64,000 bases of DNA from Lithospermum erythrorhizon (taxonomy: Eukaryota; Streptophyta; Magnoliopsida; Boraginales; Boraginaceae). The DNA is taken from assembly GCA_019722365.1 (NCBI GenBank), contig JADFUC010000107.1, positions 682,001 to 746,000 on the forward strand. Reading direction: 5' to 3'. Shown here piece by piece: positions 23,038 to 34,860 of this stretch. The stretch's first letter is position 1. Each line of letters starts with the position of its first letter. Under the pieces are notes generated by a model. It did no database searches. It saw only the letters and a program-made list of their open reading frames with translations, and had not been told where the DNA came from. Made by a program: the position numbers and the translations under genes.

Positions 23038-23225
23038 TTATGAAAAGATGAAACTTTTCAAAAATTCAAGGAAATACCGGAACGAGATCATGGAAGGAAG
23101 GTCAAGTGCCCTCATACAGATAATGGAGGAGAACACACATCAAGAAGGTAATATCATGGAGTTTCATAAAGAAAAAATCGACGCCAAGAATGTTAAAAAC
23201 AAGATTCTATGCAAAAATGCATGAA
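23038..23225 (+). mobile_element. Copia element A, right part: integrase core
   Basis: After the B target copy the plus strand reads KMKLF, then FKE-like sequence in two frames, then KVKCPHTDNGGEHTSR (about 23,098-23,143). That is the Copia integrase block around the second catalytic Asp (KxLRTDNGGEY/H). It continues the integrase interrupted at 13,313. Homology fades at about 23,225, some 175 bp before the CURLY LEAF stop codon. Confidence 0.8.
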
Positions 23226-23400
23226 GACGATTGTCTACATCACTAACGGGTTACCTCGCCAAGATTGGGATTTACTTCATCATTTGATAAGTTCTATAAA
23301 ATAAAACTCACAGTCAACTACTTTCTAAAATGAACTCTAAATGCAGTCTCGACTCTCGAGGCTGCAGCTTCTTTCTAAAGAAGGCATTTTTATAAGAATG

Positions 23401-26400
23401 TCAACTTGTGTGCTTCCTTGCACGACCACTTGAAGGAGCACCATCTTCCTTTTTTGTACCAGATGACTCGGGCTTTTTCGCCCAGTCGGGAGCTCTATCC
23501 GGGTCATACTGATAATCATAAAACAGTTCCTCCCCAGCAGAGATTCTTTCTCTGGAAAATATGCCTACCCGGTGATCTCCAGCGACCATCATGACCTGCC
23601 ACAGATGATTTGTTAAAATAAGTTGTGGAATTCGGAGTACTACTTTACATCCATATAGATCTTGCTGTTACCTTGGCATAGCAATTTGGATCAGGAGAAT
23701 GATTTGCAAACTTTAATTTATCTCCCCTCCGATAGGCATCAAGCACAAACTAGAAATAAGGAAACACTTCGATATTAAACATCTTTCTGATACGTCTTTA
23801 TTACGAAGCTTTTCAGTTTTCTCCATTTCTTATGTTTATAGTTTTCGTCATCTTGAGAAATTTGTCTATTACAAAAGACACCGTCGCCTAGGCTTGTTAT
23901 TGGACTAAAGTTTGAAGTGTTAAAAATCGCACAAGACCACTGAAATAGCATACCTGGTCATTTAGATTAAATAGAAATGAAGAATTTTCACGGTCATAGA
24001 TCTTTCCACGCTTATCAGCTTCACGGTGAGAGATCAGTTCACCTGTGTATTCCCCTAGATACTCATGCTTCCCAACGGTATTCTGAAGTATGACCAGAGT
24101 TAGAGCTCAAGAACAAGAATATAAGTTCATAATTAATAGACATTACCTTCAAGAAAGCTCCCCATCCAGAAACATCAGATCTCCCAAGTAAAACCTGAAC
24201 AATAATAACTTCCATCAACGGTGTATCTGTTAAACTAAATGAAGATGCTCTCGAACTATCAATTACATATCATCGGATGGAATAATTAATTAAAAAAAGC
24301 TATGGAGTAAGGCTTATTTAAGATCTTTAATTGTCTTATGTTGATCAGCTAGAAGTATAAAACAAGAATACTACTTCGTTCCTTCCAAATTTGAAATTTG
24401 TTGTCTAGCTTGACATCCATTTTACTACCTCAGTCCTAAACGGTTTGGTATTTTTGTTCTTCAAAACTTTTGTAAGTTTCTGTTTGAATGTGAAAAGTAT
24501 GGAGTATAACAGTTATGGCTTTCTTGTGCTAATCAGTCAAAATAATTTGGATCTCTAAAATAGACAAACTATATTTCACATAGTACCGTGCAAGACTTTG
24601 AAAATATGTTTAGTAGTATTACTTAGAAGTTGAAATGCAGTGTTTGACATTATTTTTCAACCCCTGCAAACTTTGAGGAGGAAGGAGCATGGAGAACTAG
24701 ACATCAAGTAGCCAGTTATGAGTTGGATCCAGATACCATTCATCAAGACTTCCCATCACCCTAGCTACTAGAATTAACAATATAGTCCACAGACACATAA
24801 TTCAAGATCCTCTAATGCATTAAACAAGGTTGAACAAAATACTCAAGTATAAGACACACAAGCCACACCTAGCAATTCTCTATAGTCTATAAAATTATAT
24901 GACAAAAAAATGCATCAGTAGTCACACAAGCCTTGATGGGCAACCTCCCTAACTCCTTTCACACACAAACAAAGGCATGCCAAACAAAGAACAGAATATT
25001 GTTAGAGAAAACACAGCTTATTGGCCATCTAACCCCATTCTAATATGCATGCGATTATCTAATGTAAGGATAAAGATAAATCGGTAAAATGATTAGGATC
25101 ATCTATGAAACTAAAAGACACATATATATTTATATTATCCAGGTAAATGGCTGTAATATGATCAGCAGAAATTTAAGCAATCTATATAATGTAAATAGAA
25201 AAATACAAATTAGAAATATATTCATGCCAAATTACTAGAGCTTTGGCGATGAGCAGTAAGAATACTCACCCTCTGTTGTTGTTTAAGAAGGAGCTTCATG
25301 TTCCTGCATTCATAGTTATCACCTCGTTGAGAAGGTACCCCAAGAGTGCCGTCACTACAACTTCAATCCGGATCAGAAGAAATTTATTGTCATGAACATT
25401 GGAATGGGCATAAGAACATATATATGGCCACATATGTGTATAAATTGAAATACTAACAGTAGGTATTACCAGTTTCATAATGGAAATATAACTATGCCAC
25501 ATTATGATAGAGACTCATGTCCTTAGTTGGTTAACGCATAAATGCTGAAAATGCCACTACAAAAGAGGCAAATGTCTCAAGAACAATATCTCACCCAATC
25601 CAGCAATTTCTACAAACGTCAGGATCACATTCCCTATTTGCCGCAAAGCATGGGCATTGACGACTTCGACACTGACTTTTGGCACAATGACAGCCTCTAA
25701 ATCTGTTCTTGCAACTCATTGGACATCTGAATCATATAAAATTGAAAATTATTATTAACATATTCACAAGTTTTCTTAAATAAATGGAAAACATTAACTA
25801 TTGCGTATTCAGCTACATACAAAAACTTTCTACGCATCTACATCAACATGCTACAATGCCTCTAAAAAGGCTCCCGTCTAAGAGGGGTTAAGGGGAGGGG
25901 GGTCGGAAAGTATGCAGCCTTACCCCTGTGATAGCGGGAAGGCTATTTCCCAATTGGCCCAAAAGTAGGTGAATATTTTCTATGTAGTAATAAATTGGAA
26001 CAACAACAAAAGGTAAGAAATACGCACCCACAGTATTTTTCACAGCAGGTTCCATTTACAGTGCATGGGCAATCCTTTCCACAAGCAGTTTTACAGCCAC
26101 ATGGATTGAAATGTCGACAAGGTTGATCCTTCCCAGAAATACGCTTCTTCGTAAAATTGAATCCAGCAGACTTCCCTGAATACTTTAAGCGGCGAGCTCT
26201 ACTTTTCCCGCGCAGAAATTTTGCCCTTCTTCCTACTTGTTTTCCCTGACATGTATCCCATAAAAGGAAGTTGATATTTATAATAAATGTGACTGTAGTA
26301 GCATTGCTGTCAAAATGAAATAAATATCACTAGAAGAAATAGGGTCGTACACCAACTACAGTAATACTAACCGTATTTCCACCATCACCCTTAAAACTGC

Positions 26401-29400
26401 CTTCGGCATGGGGCCCATCCCCCCCTTGTGAAGATAATTGATTCTCAGAATGATTCATATATTGAAACACCTCTCGACAAGTCTTCAGACCATTCATGAC
26501 ATTTCTGGCAATCAAACAGCTGTGGACAGTGTACAAGGACCATTTGTTAACAATTTGAATTTAAAGATAATTACATGTCGAAGCTCTTAAACTTTACAGC
26601 AGACATGGCCAAGTAATACTACGAACAACAATAAATTACATGGTAATATTAAGCATATGATAAAATATACTGAACTGAATTTTCGAACCACCAAGTATAA
26701 AATTGAATTTAGTATACTACATGAATTCCACAACATTGGGAAAATGATCAATATATTATGACGTAAAGTATAATATCAGCATAGGAGAGAAAAAGAAGTA
26801 GCTACTGACTACACATGCATTTAATATCACAAGGAGACAATCAGATAGTTCTTAGCCCAGGGTAATCAATCTAAACAACTTTCTGAAAAAATTCAAATAA
26901 AAATATTATGGAGCATAACTTAGGTGGTATTTGTATTTCTAGAATGATGGCCACATCACAGTGAATTTCTTCTTTGAGAATTATGTATGTATCTATCTTA
27001 CTACATATTGCCTAACACCTCCTATTAGCGGTTCTTTTTTTGTGAACTTGCATATATGGTCCCAAGTGGCAACATACTAAAAGTTATAATTGGAAGTGAG
27101 GAAATTAATTTGGGTTTCATATTTTTTCCCAAGAAAAGAGAAATATCTGAGATATGAGGAAAGTGAAGTCACAAAGAGCTGTCTTTATGTAAGTTTGATG
27201 TTATATCAAGTTGAATTAATTTCATATGTAGTATTCATTTCTGTTACATTATTCTCTTATCATTTCTCAAAAAAGCTTTATGAAAATTAATTATGTTTAT
27301 TTTGACATGATAAAAGCAACAGTGTTTCATTTAAAAGGGCATAATAAGAAGAAATTAATGATTCTAATTTGTACAAATGAAGGAATTATTGAAATTTCTT
27401 AATGAAAGCATCCCTTATGTTTGAGAGGCTTCCATTTCTGGAAATCCTAGACATATTCTTTTATCCAAAGTGAGTGAAAACTGGAAGGGAAGAAAGATGG
27501 AAATGAGAAAAACATTCAAACTTTTTCATGAAGTTTGTGTAAAGTCAAATGAGGCAAGAAAGTTAGAATGGAACAATTATGCTGCCTCCTATTCCAAGTA
27601 GTGCCTTTTCAATGTTAAATCTTGACAGCTAATTACTTCTCTTTCATAAATTTAATTGTGGGTTGAAACTTTTTAAATTGAGCTTTGGCCAATTGATTGA
27701 TAGTGTGTGTCTAAAAATACAAAATTTATATAATTGAATTTATGCTTTAAAAATCTTTCAAATATTGTTTTTAAAAAAATTTGTGTAATATAATTAAAGA
27801 TTAATTGAATATAATTCACATAAGTATGTGAAGTCAATTAAAATGGATTGGAGAGAGTAACATTTACTAAAACATAAAAAACAGTATCATGAAAGTACAT
27901 ACAAAAGAATGTAGTGTTTTTTTTCATATCACTCCATTCTAATATTCAGAAAGAAAGTAATGACCACACCATTCAATTTCTCAAATGACATCTATTAAAC
28001 ATTGGAGCAAGAATAACTTATAAACACAGATGATTAAACTGAATAAAAAAATAATGTAAAGTTGCAAACCTGTTACTGCCAAAAATCTCTAGTCCTTTAT
28101 CATAGAGGGACTTCTCAAATTGTTTCCAAGACCTATCATCGGTAATTACTTGTTTACTTTTCTCGTTAACAGACTCTCCTTTCGTTAAGCTGTTATTACT
28201 GTTAGTTGAAGGATGCTCACTCATAATTTGATTCAATTGGCAACGAAGATCCTCAACCTGAAAGGAGCTGTCATAGTCTTCAGCTGGAGATCCTTTTATC
28301 CTTAACCTTCTTGAACTTGGTGATTTCACCTTCTTTGAATAACCTACATCCTGGTTCTCTTTTTGTAAACTAGAACGGGCACTGGTGTCTTTTGGACTAC
28401 CAGAAATGGATTTAAGATCTGAAGCTTCAGTTTTCTTCTGTCTTTTTGTCATGACAGTGGGTACATGTTCGGTTATCCTCTTGCAATCGCGTTTGATACT
28501 TCCAACTTCTCCTGAAAGTTTAGTCATAGGAGATGATGAAGAGTCCACAACACTTATATCATTCATGTGCAGATTCTCCAAATCACTGCTTTCAGATAAA
28601 TTTTTGGCATTTGAAGAAGCACATTCACTTTGAGAAGCCTTAGATAGCTGTCTTATATGCTTCCTTGGCGATTCAGTAGCTAGAACCTTTTGTTTTGCTT
28701 CCAAGTTACCCCGTCGGGAAGAGCTAGGCATAACAAGGCTCTCAGGCTTTGGGGCCTGAAGTGAAATACATTATACATACATGGTTCTGGCTAAGAAACG
28801 AAAGGACAGACTGTAGTTATGCAACTAATAAATATGAATATGTGAACCTGAGGAATTTACATGATGTTATGAACTAAGCAATTCAGTATCTCACCTAAGT
28901 TAAGGAAAACTGTTAACCCAGAAGGCAGAGCTTCATACCAATGATTTACATGATTCAAGGTGCCACTATAGTTAAACACATGTGTTCTGTTCATGTTTAT
29001 TTAAATAATTTGTTACTTTTCTAATTACCATGCTTTCACTTGACATTATCCATTGGCATCTTTAAAAAGCTCATAAAGCTATTCTTCGCCCTTATACTCC
29101 GATGGTAGTTGATTTTTTAAAACTTCCTATAATCATTAATTATGGGTTGCCAAACTGATTAAGCTCATCTTATTTCCCTCGATAAGTTTACTAATTTTTA
29201 AATTTGCAGATTCACATATGCATTGAGGGGGAACTACTGGCTTACATAAGAAAATAAAAAATATGAGTTGTCCGGTTGGGATGAGCATAGCGGTTAAAAT
29301 GTCTTGGATTTAGAAAACTAAATATAAATATGTTTGGACATATCCTAGTAACTGATAGAAAGACCAAGGGCAAAGAAGCATACAGAACAGAGAGCAAGGT

Positions 29401-32400
29401 ACCAGTCTACAGCAATTGGGGCCACATGGCTCCTTAACTGCATCAGGCAGACGCCCTTGAAGTGGTTTCTCAACCTGAACTTGTTTCAATGTGAAATTAA
29501 ATAATTTGTTCAAGTTCAAAGAACAATATCTCGACAAAGGAACTATGATAAGCTTACAGGAAAAATAAGATCCTGTGAACACCCATGCAGTTTACAGTCA
29601 AACACCTGCAAATAGAATGGAGAAACAAGCAGGAGAAATCACTTATCCTTGTATTTAGTGCTTCATCTATTTTTGTTTGAGCCCACTTTATATTTTAAGT
29701 CGTTTTTTTACATCTGTTTCCACCTTTTCCCTTCCTACTAATGTAATATCACTAAGTTCTCACATTCTATTTTTTTAACATACTATTTGTTAACACGCAT
29801 GTTCATTGACACACTTATACTACTCTAAACCAATGATATAATAGGACTTCTACACTAAGTCAACTATTTACAATCATATTTGTGTAAAGTCAAGGTAGGT
29901 CATTTAAATAGAAACAGAGGAAATAGAAAAAAGGCATAAGGTTGTGTCAATGGATGGACAAAAGGAAGGACTTCAAAACCTTTCTTTAACCAACAATGTA
30001 GTCTGGGTATGAAAATTTAGAGATTGAAATCTATCCATCATTTCAAATCAATTCATATCACATCCTTGCATTTCAATTTCATTCTAAAATCATCAATTAA
30101 AAAGGTAACCAAAGAAAAAAGTACTCAACATCAAGAAATGATAAACATGTGATGCATCATTGCTTACATAACATCTGCGACAGAACAAATTATCTAAAGA
30201 ATCCAAAGCATCATCAAGATCCTTTTCCAGATATAAAGCTATAGTGCCATCGGTGTCCCCAAACTTGGTGCCTCCGATGGTGTCTTCTCTAGTCAGATAT
30301 TCATATCTTGCCTGTATTAAGATGTTTGATGGTGGTTTATCTCTGTAAATGCAGAACGAGACAAATGGGGAACAGCTGGACCAAATTTTTATCTATGACC
30401 ACTTACTTTTAAGTTCAAGCATTAAACATGAGGAAAGAGACAAATTAGCAATAACGATGGATACTACCTTTGCACCAGTTTCGTACCTTGACATCACACT
30501 GTTTTCTTGAGAATAATTCAGCCAACGGATTCAACACAGTATCTGATGATCCAAGTTCTTCGACAGTCATTCTAGCAAAATAAGGAGCACTCGGTGGGGA
30601 TTGAGATAAAATGTGCGCATCGCCAAAAATATGGACTGTGAAACAGATATTTCACAGGGACAATTCTCATGCATCAGAGCATGTATGAGGAATAAATTGA
30701 GACATTTTTGCACAAACATGAATAATATTCAAACATTTTAGGAAGTAGAACGAGCAACACATAACATTGGAGTATTGAAGTAGGACCCGTCCCGTAATGA
30801 AAAATAAGGAGCACTCGGTGAGAGTTGACATAAAAATGTGCACTGTCATAAAAATATGGACTGTGAAACAGATATTTGACAGTGACAATTCACATGAATC
30901 AGAGCATGTATGAGGTATAAATTGAGACATTTTTGCACAAACATGAATAATATTCAAACGTTTTAGGAAGTAGAACGAGGAACACATAACATTGGAGTAT
31001 TGAAGTAGGACCCGTCCCGTAATGAATATGCCAACATTAGTGAATAAAGATGTCTGGATGTACAAAAAAGTAAACAATTTGTGAAAATTACCAACCGCAA
31101 AATGTAATCCTCAGACTCCATAAAACCTTTTTTCTCCTCTTCTTCTTGAATCACTTCTTCCTCACTATCACTAGCTATAAGCGCTTCACCACCATTATGA
31201 TCATAATAAATTCTTCTCCGACCAACCACAGACTGGTCCTCTGTCATTCTCTGATTTCTGCATCATATTCATGACATTAGATAAGAACAGAAAGTAGGGT
31301 TCAAAAGATAAAATAAATAAATAACAAGGTAAACTAGAAGGGGTCAGACTTAAAACGAGTCAGCACATAAGGCCAGCACATAAATCATTCTCCTTTTTTC
31401 GGAGGGGAGGGGGTGTCTAGCAATGAGGGAAAAATAATATTCTACTGGTCGGCCTGAGCTATTGGGTAAGTCATTTCATTGACATAACTGGGGGAGTGCT
31501 TTGTGGCATATAATGCATTTCCAATACAAGTACTCAATAGCAACAAAAATTTGAAGTCTTAAAAAACAGGAATGGTTTACCTAAAAATGGCAGTTGCATT
31601 TTAAATAAATATAGCATACTGGTCTTTGCTTTTCAATATATACATGGTGAGGTGTGCAGGAAGCAAGCTTTTAAGGCCACAGTGCAACATCAAGAGAACT
31701 CATGAGAAACAGGGAAGCAAAAAATTTGAGTGAATATGCCCATATGTCAATATAAACTGATAGCATATTGGTCTTGAAGTTGACTGAACAATTCCACCAG
31801 ACAGAAAATTTTCTTGACCAGGCAGCTCAAGAAACACAAACGACATGCCTTAGGGTCCTTAGTTTTTATGTCATTGTAGAAGCACATGTAGCTTGATTTA
31901 CTCTACTATTAATCACTTAGAATGACAAGACTAGATAAGAGCTTTTAATCCCATACATTATATCAAAATGCTATACCCAGCTCTAAACTCATCATGGCCA
32001 ACACCAAAGTAATGTTAAACACACCTATCTAAGAATATCCATGTAGTATAAGGAGGCAGTCTTTGAACTTCTGGGAGTTTAATGGGAGGAACAGCATTCT
32101 TGACTGTAATACTTGATCCTAGAAGAATCGCAGATGCATATTCATCGTCTTGAGAACTACAGCTATCATTGTCATCATTACCAGAATTAAGACCATTTTG
32201 CATATCAATGGCATTCTTCTGCCTTTTAGTTAACAAAACTATTCTCTGGTCAACTGCACTACTCTTTAAGTGTTTTCGTACTAATGTCAATTTATGAAGA
32301 CTTGCTGTGACATCTGCCAGATGTTGAGCATTTCCTTCGATTTGTTTCTGAAAGACAAACTAATTAATACAGTAATTTGAAAACATAAGATGAAGACAAT

Positions 32401-34253
32401 CAGTTTTTTCCCAATCAGAAGACTAAATTCCTTTAAGACCAAAAGAAAAGTGAACCTTAACATGCACAGTCCGACCAACTAAAACTTGCTTCTTCAAAGA
32501 ATCAATGACGGTCAATACATCCTGCGGAGATGGACTTGGTTCCTGAGGATCAGCATCCCGTTAGAGGAAGACAAGTATAGATCGGATGAAGATTGATTGA
32601 AGCATATTACATATATAAGCTCATAAGTGTAGAGACAAAATATATGACTGATGGCATATCATGCAATGTATAAACACCGGAAAACTGTATAATATAGAGT
32701 AGCAGTTATGTTAACAAAAGGAGCAACAGTGTTCAATCAGATTCTCGAACTATCACTAAACACTGTGGAACATGATTTCATCTTCCCAGACTACTACTAA
32801 ATGTTATGAACATGAATCTTCCAAGTACAATTTGCCAATAACATTCTTGGACAAAAACATTGTGTATTGTGTACCATGCATAACTTTCTTCGGAAAATAA
32901 AATAATGCCAAGCTTCTGAAAATTGACTTGAGGGAAACCAATGCAAGGTGCCTGCTATTTGCATCATGTTATATTTGTCAATAATGTTAAATGTAGTATA
33001 ATGCTAAAGTGAAAGCTACTGCTAGCATATAGCTCCTTAAGTGTCTTATTACCAAAAGTACATTATACCAAACTTATGATAATTTGATAGTTTCCCCTAT
33101 AAAGTATGATATAAAAGGAAAAAGAATATATATTCACACAGTTTAATGTATCTCGAAACATCAAGCAAAAGCTTGGAAAAATTGCAAGTCAGCATAACTG
33201 TATTATATTTTCTGTGCTATACGGCTATCTGAATTGCATATCTACTACTCCGTATACTCCAACAAAAGATTACCATAGTGACCAATGTGCCTCCAGCTCC
33301 CTCTCTCACTTTTAAGAAGGAATATTCTGCGTGCTACGATTTTATGCCACCAGTGACATTGTTTTAAAGTAAGAATTGCCTCAATGGCAGAGGACTCCCT
33401 TTTGGATCATATACATATTAATGGCTCGAGTTATATACTGGGTGATGATCATGGTGAGAAGGTACAATAAAAACTAGGTGTATTTCATTTCTACGACAAA
33501 AAATAGATCTTCCATTACAAGACATATGCAAGAGTGTCTTCGAAGGCATTAGAGGGCATGTTTTCGTTTTTATTGTTTCTCAGTTTCTCACCAAAATCGA
33601 TAAAATGTAGGATATTAAGTCACCACAAGTAGTTAGACAACAAACTCTCCACATCTAACCATGGATTAATTACAGTAATTTCACGAAAATGGTCCTAAAA
33701 GAGCGTGTAAACATAATTATGTACAACCAAACTCAACAAATCACACACAGACGAGATAGATAAAATATAACTATATCCATCCCCCAAAAAAAAAAATTAT
33801 CAGTTACATTTTTAATGGTCAAAATTAACAATCTTCATAGTTTTAATTTATGCACATAACGTCGCTTTGAATCAAAATTATATAGTAAAGTACATTACTA
33901 CAAGCATTTCCTATATTTTTCACCAAATATAAGACTTTGTACAACATATATAAAAGTACTAGAGTTTACAGTTAATGGAATAGCCTAGTGAAAAAGATTA
34001 ATGAATAAAGATTTTCAATATTTTGATGTTTTTTTCACCATTTATTTCATACACGAAAATATTTCAGTTCAAAATTTAAAAAGTCAACCATCAATTTTAA
34101 CTAGAGGATCTTTTTTAAATTAAGGACTACAACATGTACAAAAATACTCGAGTCCAAAATTTAAAAAGTCAAAATTAAACGGGAATAAACAATTGTGACT
34201 ACCTGAAGACTTTCATCAGGAGAAGCACAAGAGGAAGCTCTGGAGGTCAACAT
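23401..34253 (-). CDS. CLF: CURLY LEAF-type Polycomb H3K27 methyltransferase
   Basis: Seventeen exons join in frame to 896 residues: 34,253-34,203; 32,542-32,456; 32,347-32,025; 31,257-31,096; 30,571-30,487; 30,311-30,168; 29,605-29,558; 29,474-29,403; 28,755-28,070; 26,519-26,372; 26,245-26,028; 25,726-25,595; 25,354-25,270; 24,194-24,147; 24,082-23,954; 23,749-23,672; 23,595-23,401. It is the catalytic subunit of PRC2, trimethylating histone H3 Lys27 in the nucleus. The conserved N-terminal block [17 protein letters not shown] starts near residue 158; the C5 Cys cluster [17 protein letters not shown] is near 279-295, the SANT-like block near 537-575, the CXC Cys cluster near 640-720 and the SET domain about 748-870 with [10 protein letters not shown] and ELFYDYQY. 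Length and exon number fit Arabidopsis CLF (about 902 aa). [15 protein letters not shown] and [10 protein letters not shown] favour CLF over SWINGER. No stop or frameshift was seen. Confidence 0.93.
24380..24620. mobile_element. Possible Stowaway-like MITE remnant in CLF intron 13
   Basis: TACTACCTCAGTCCTAAACGG near 24,422 and TACTACTTCGTTCCTTCC near 24,370 resemble the common plant MITE end TACTCCCTCCGTTCC. The second end is not clear, so boundaries are approximate. Confidence 0.3.
25855..25998 (+). mobile_element. SINE-like fragment in CLF intron 11
   Basis: A block containing GTCGGAAAGTATGCAGCCTTA, GATAGCGGGAAGGCTATTTCCC and a 3' AACAACAACAAAA tail resembles the 3' region of Au-type plant SINEs. 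The tRNA-like 5' part is short or missing. It lies between exons 11 and 12 and leaves both splice sites alone. Confidence 0.5.
27583..27862. mobile_element. Stowaway-like MITE in CLF intron 9
   Basis: Left end near 27,584 reads CTGCCTCCTATTCCAAGTAG. The right end near 27,842-27,862, reverse-complemented, reads GTTACTCTCTCCAATCCATT. The 280-bp body is AT-rich. Ends are diverged, so the class is probable rather than certain. Confidence 0.45.
29658..29925. mobile_element. MITE-like insertion in CLF intron 6
   Basis: The left end around 29,660 (TTCATCTATTTTTGTTTGAG) and the reverse-complemented right end around 29,922 (TTTCCTCTGTTTCTATTTAA) are similar inverted repeats of the Stowaway/Tourist style. 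The body is about 265 bp. Confidence 0.45.
30577..31025 (-). repeat. 224-bp tandem duplication in CLF intron 4
   Basis: Two copies (about 30,577-30,800 and 30,801-31,024) are nearly identical in their outer two thirds, with a few substitutions such as GGTGGGGATTG versus GGTGAGAGTTG. Copy 1 begins six bases from the exon 5 acceptor. The acceptor itself is not in copy 2, so splicing should be unaffected. The 136-codon minus-strand open frame across the copies (31,077-30,667) repeats itself and is an artefact. Confidence 0.9.
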
Positions 34254-34860
34254 TGGTCAACGATATTTGAAACCCTAGTATACAATAATTTTGAGAAAAA
34301 GGGTTTAATGAAAAAATGTGAGTTTTAATTTGGGATTTAATTATAAAGTGGAAAAAGGGAAAATAATGAGAAATTTTGTCATGTTATGTGTGAGCTGGGA
34401 TGAAAAAGAGGCGTCTTTAATTTTGGGGGGAAGATGAGAGCATGTCCTACAATTTTCAAATTTACTAATGGGTGTTTTGGTGCAACACTAATAGGTCCCC
34501 CATGTTTATGTTTTGGATATAACGGATAGGATTAATTGTGAGATATACTTAATTGATCGGCTGAGTATTTAATGATTCTAAATATTTAGATTCTAGTTTT
34601 TATGTATTGACATAAATCCTTAATGTCGGCATTTGGAGTTTGTACAATTACCATTTTTATTACGTAAATTTTTGCAGCTCCATCAAGAAAAGATTGTGTA
34701 TATTCTAATTTTGATGTGTTGGCTTTAGATTATGATGAAACATTTTGATATAAGTATGTTGTATAATCTTACAGTAGTAGTTATAAAAAGGAGAGTGTCT
34801 TACATTACACGAGCAGTCATAGGATGGGATTTTATTTTCCTTTTTTTCGGTTTTTGAGTT
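34254..34860 (-). promoter_or_regulatory. Presumed CLF promoter / 5' leader region
   Basis: This is the DNA immediately upstream of the first in-frame ATG of CLF. It is AT-rich with a TTATAAAG element near 34,342-34,350 on the plus strand, but no start site can be fixed. An unseen noncoding 5' exon is possible. Confidence 0.3.

Noticed and set aside
29275..29340. tRNA-like A-box words (GATGAGCATAGCGGTTAAAATG region)
   Set aside because: No matching B box, acceptor stem or cloverleaf could be formed; at most a SINE scrap.
30667..31077. 136-codon minus-strand open frame with internal repetition
   Set aside because: It is produced by the 224-bp tandem duplication in CLF intron 4 and ignores the CLF exon structure.
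23401..34253. SWINGER or MEDEA identity for the E(z) gene
   Set aside because: The [18 protein letters not shown] wording, the [10 protein letters not shown] block and overall length fit CURLY LEAF better; a tree would settle it.
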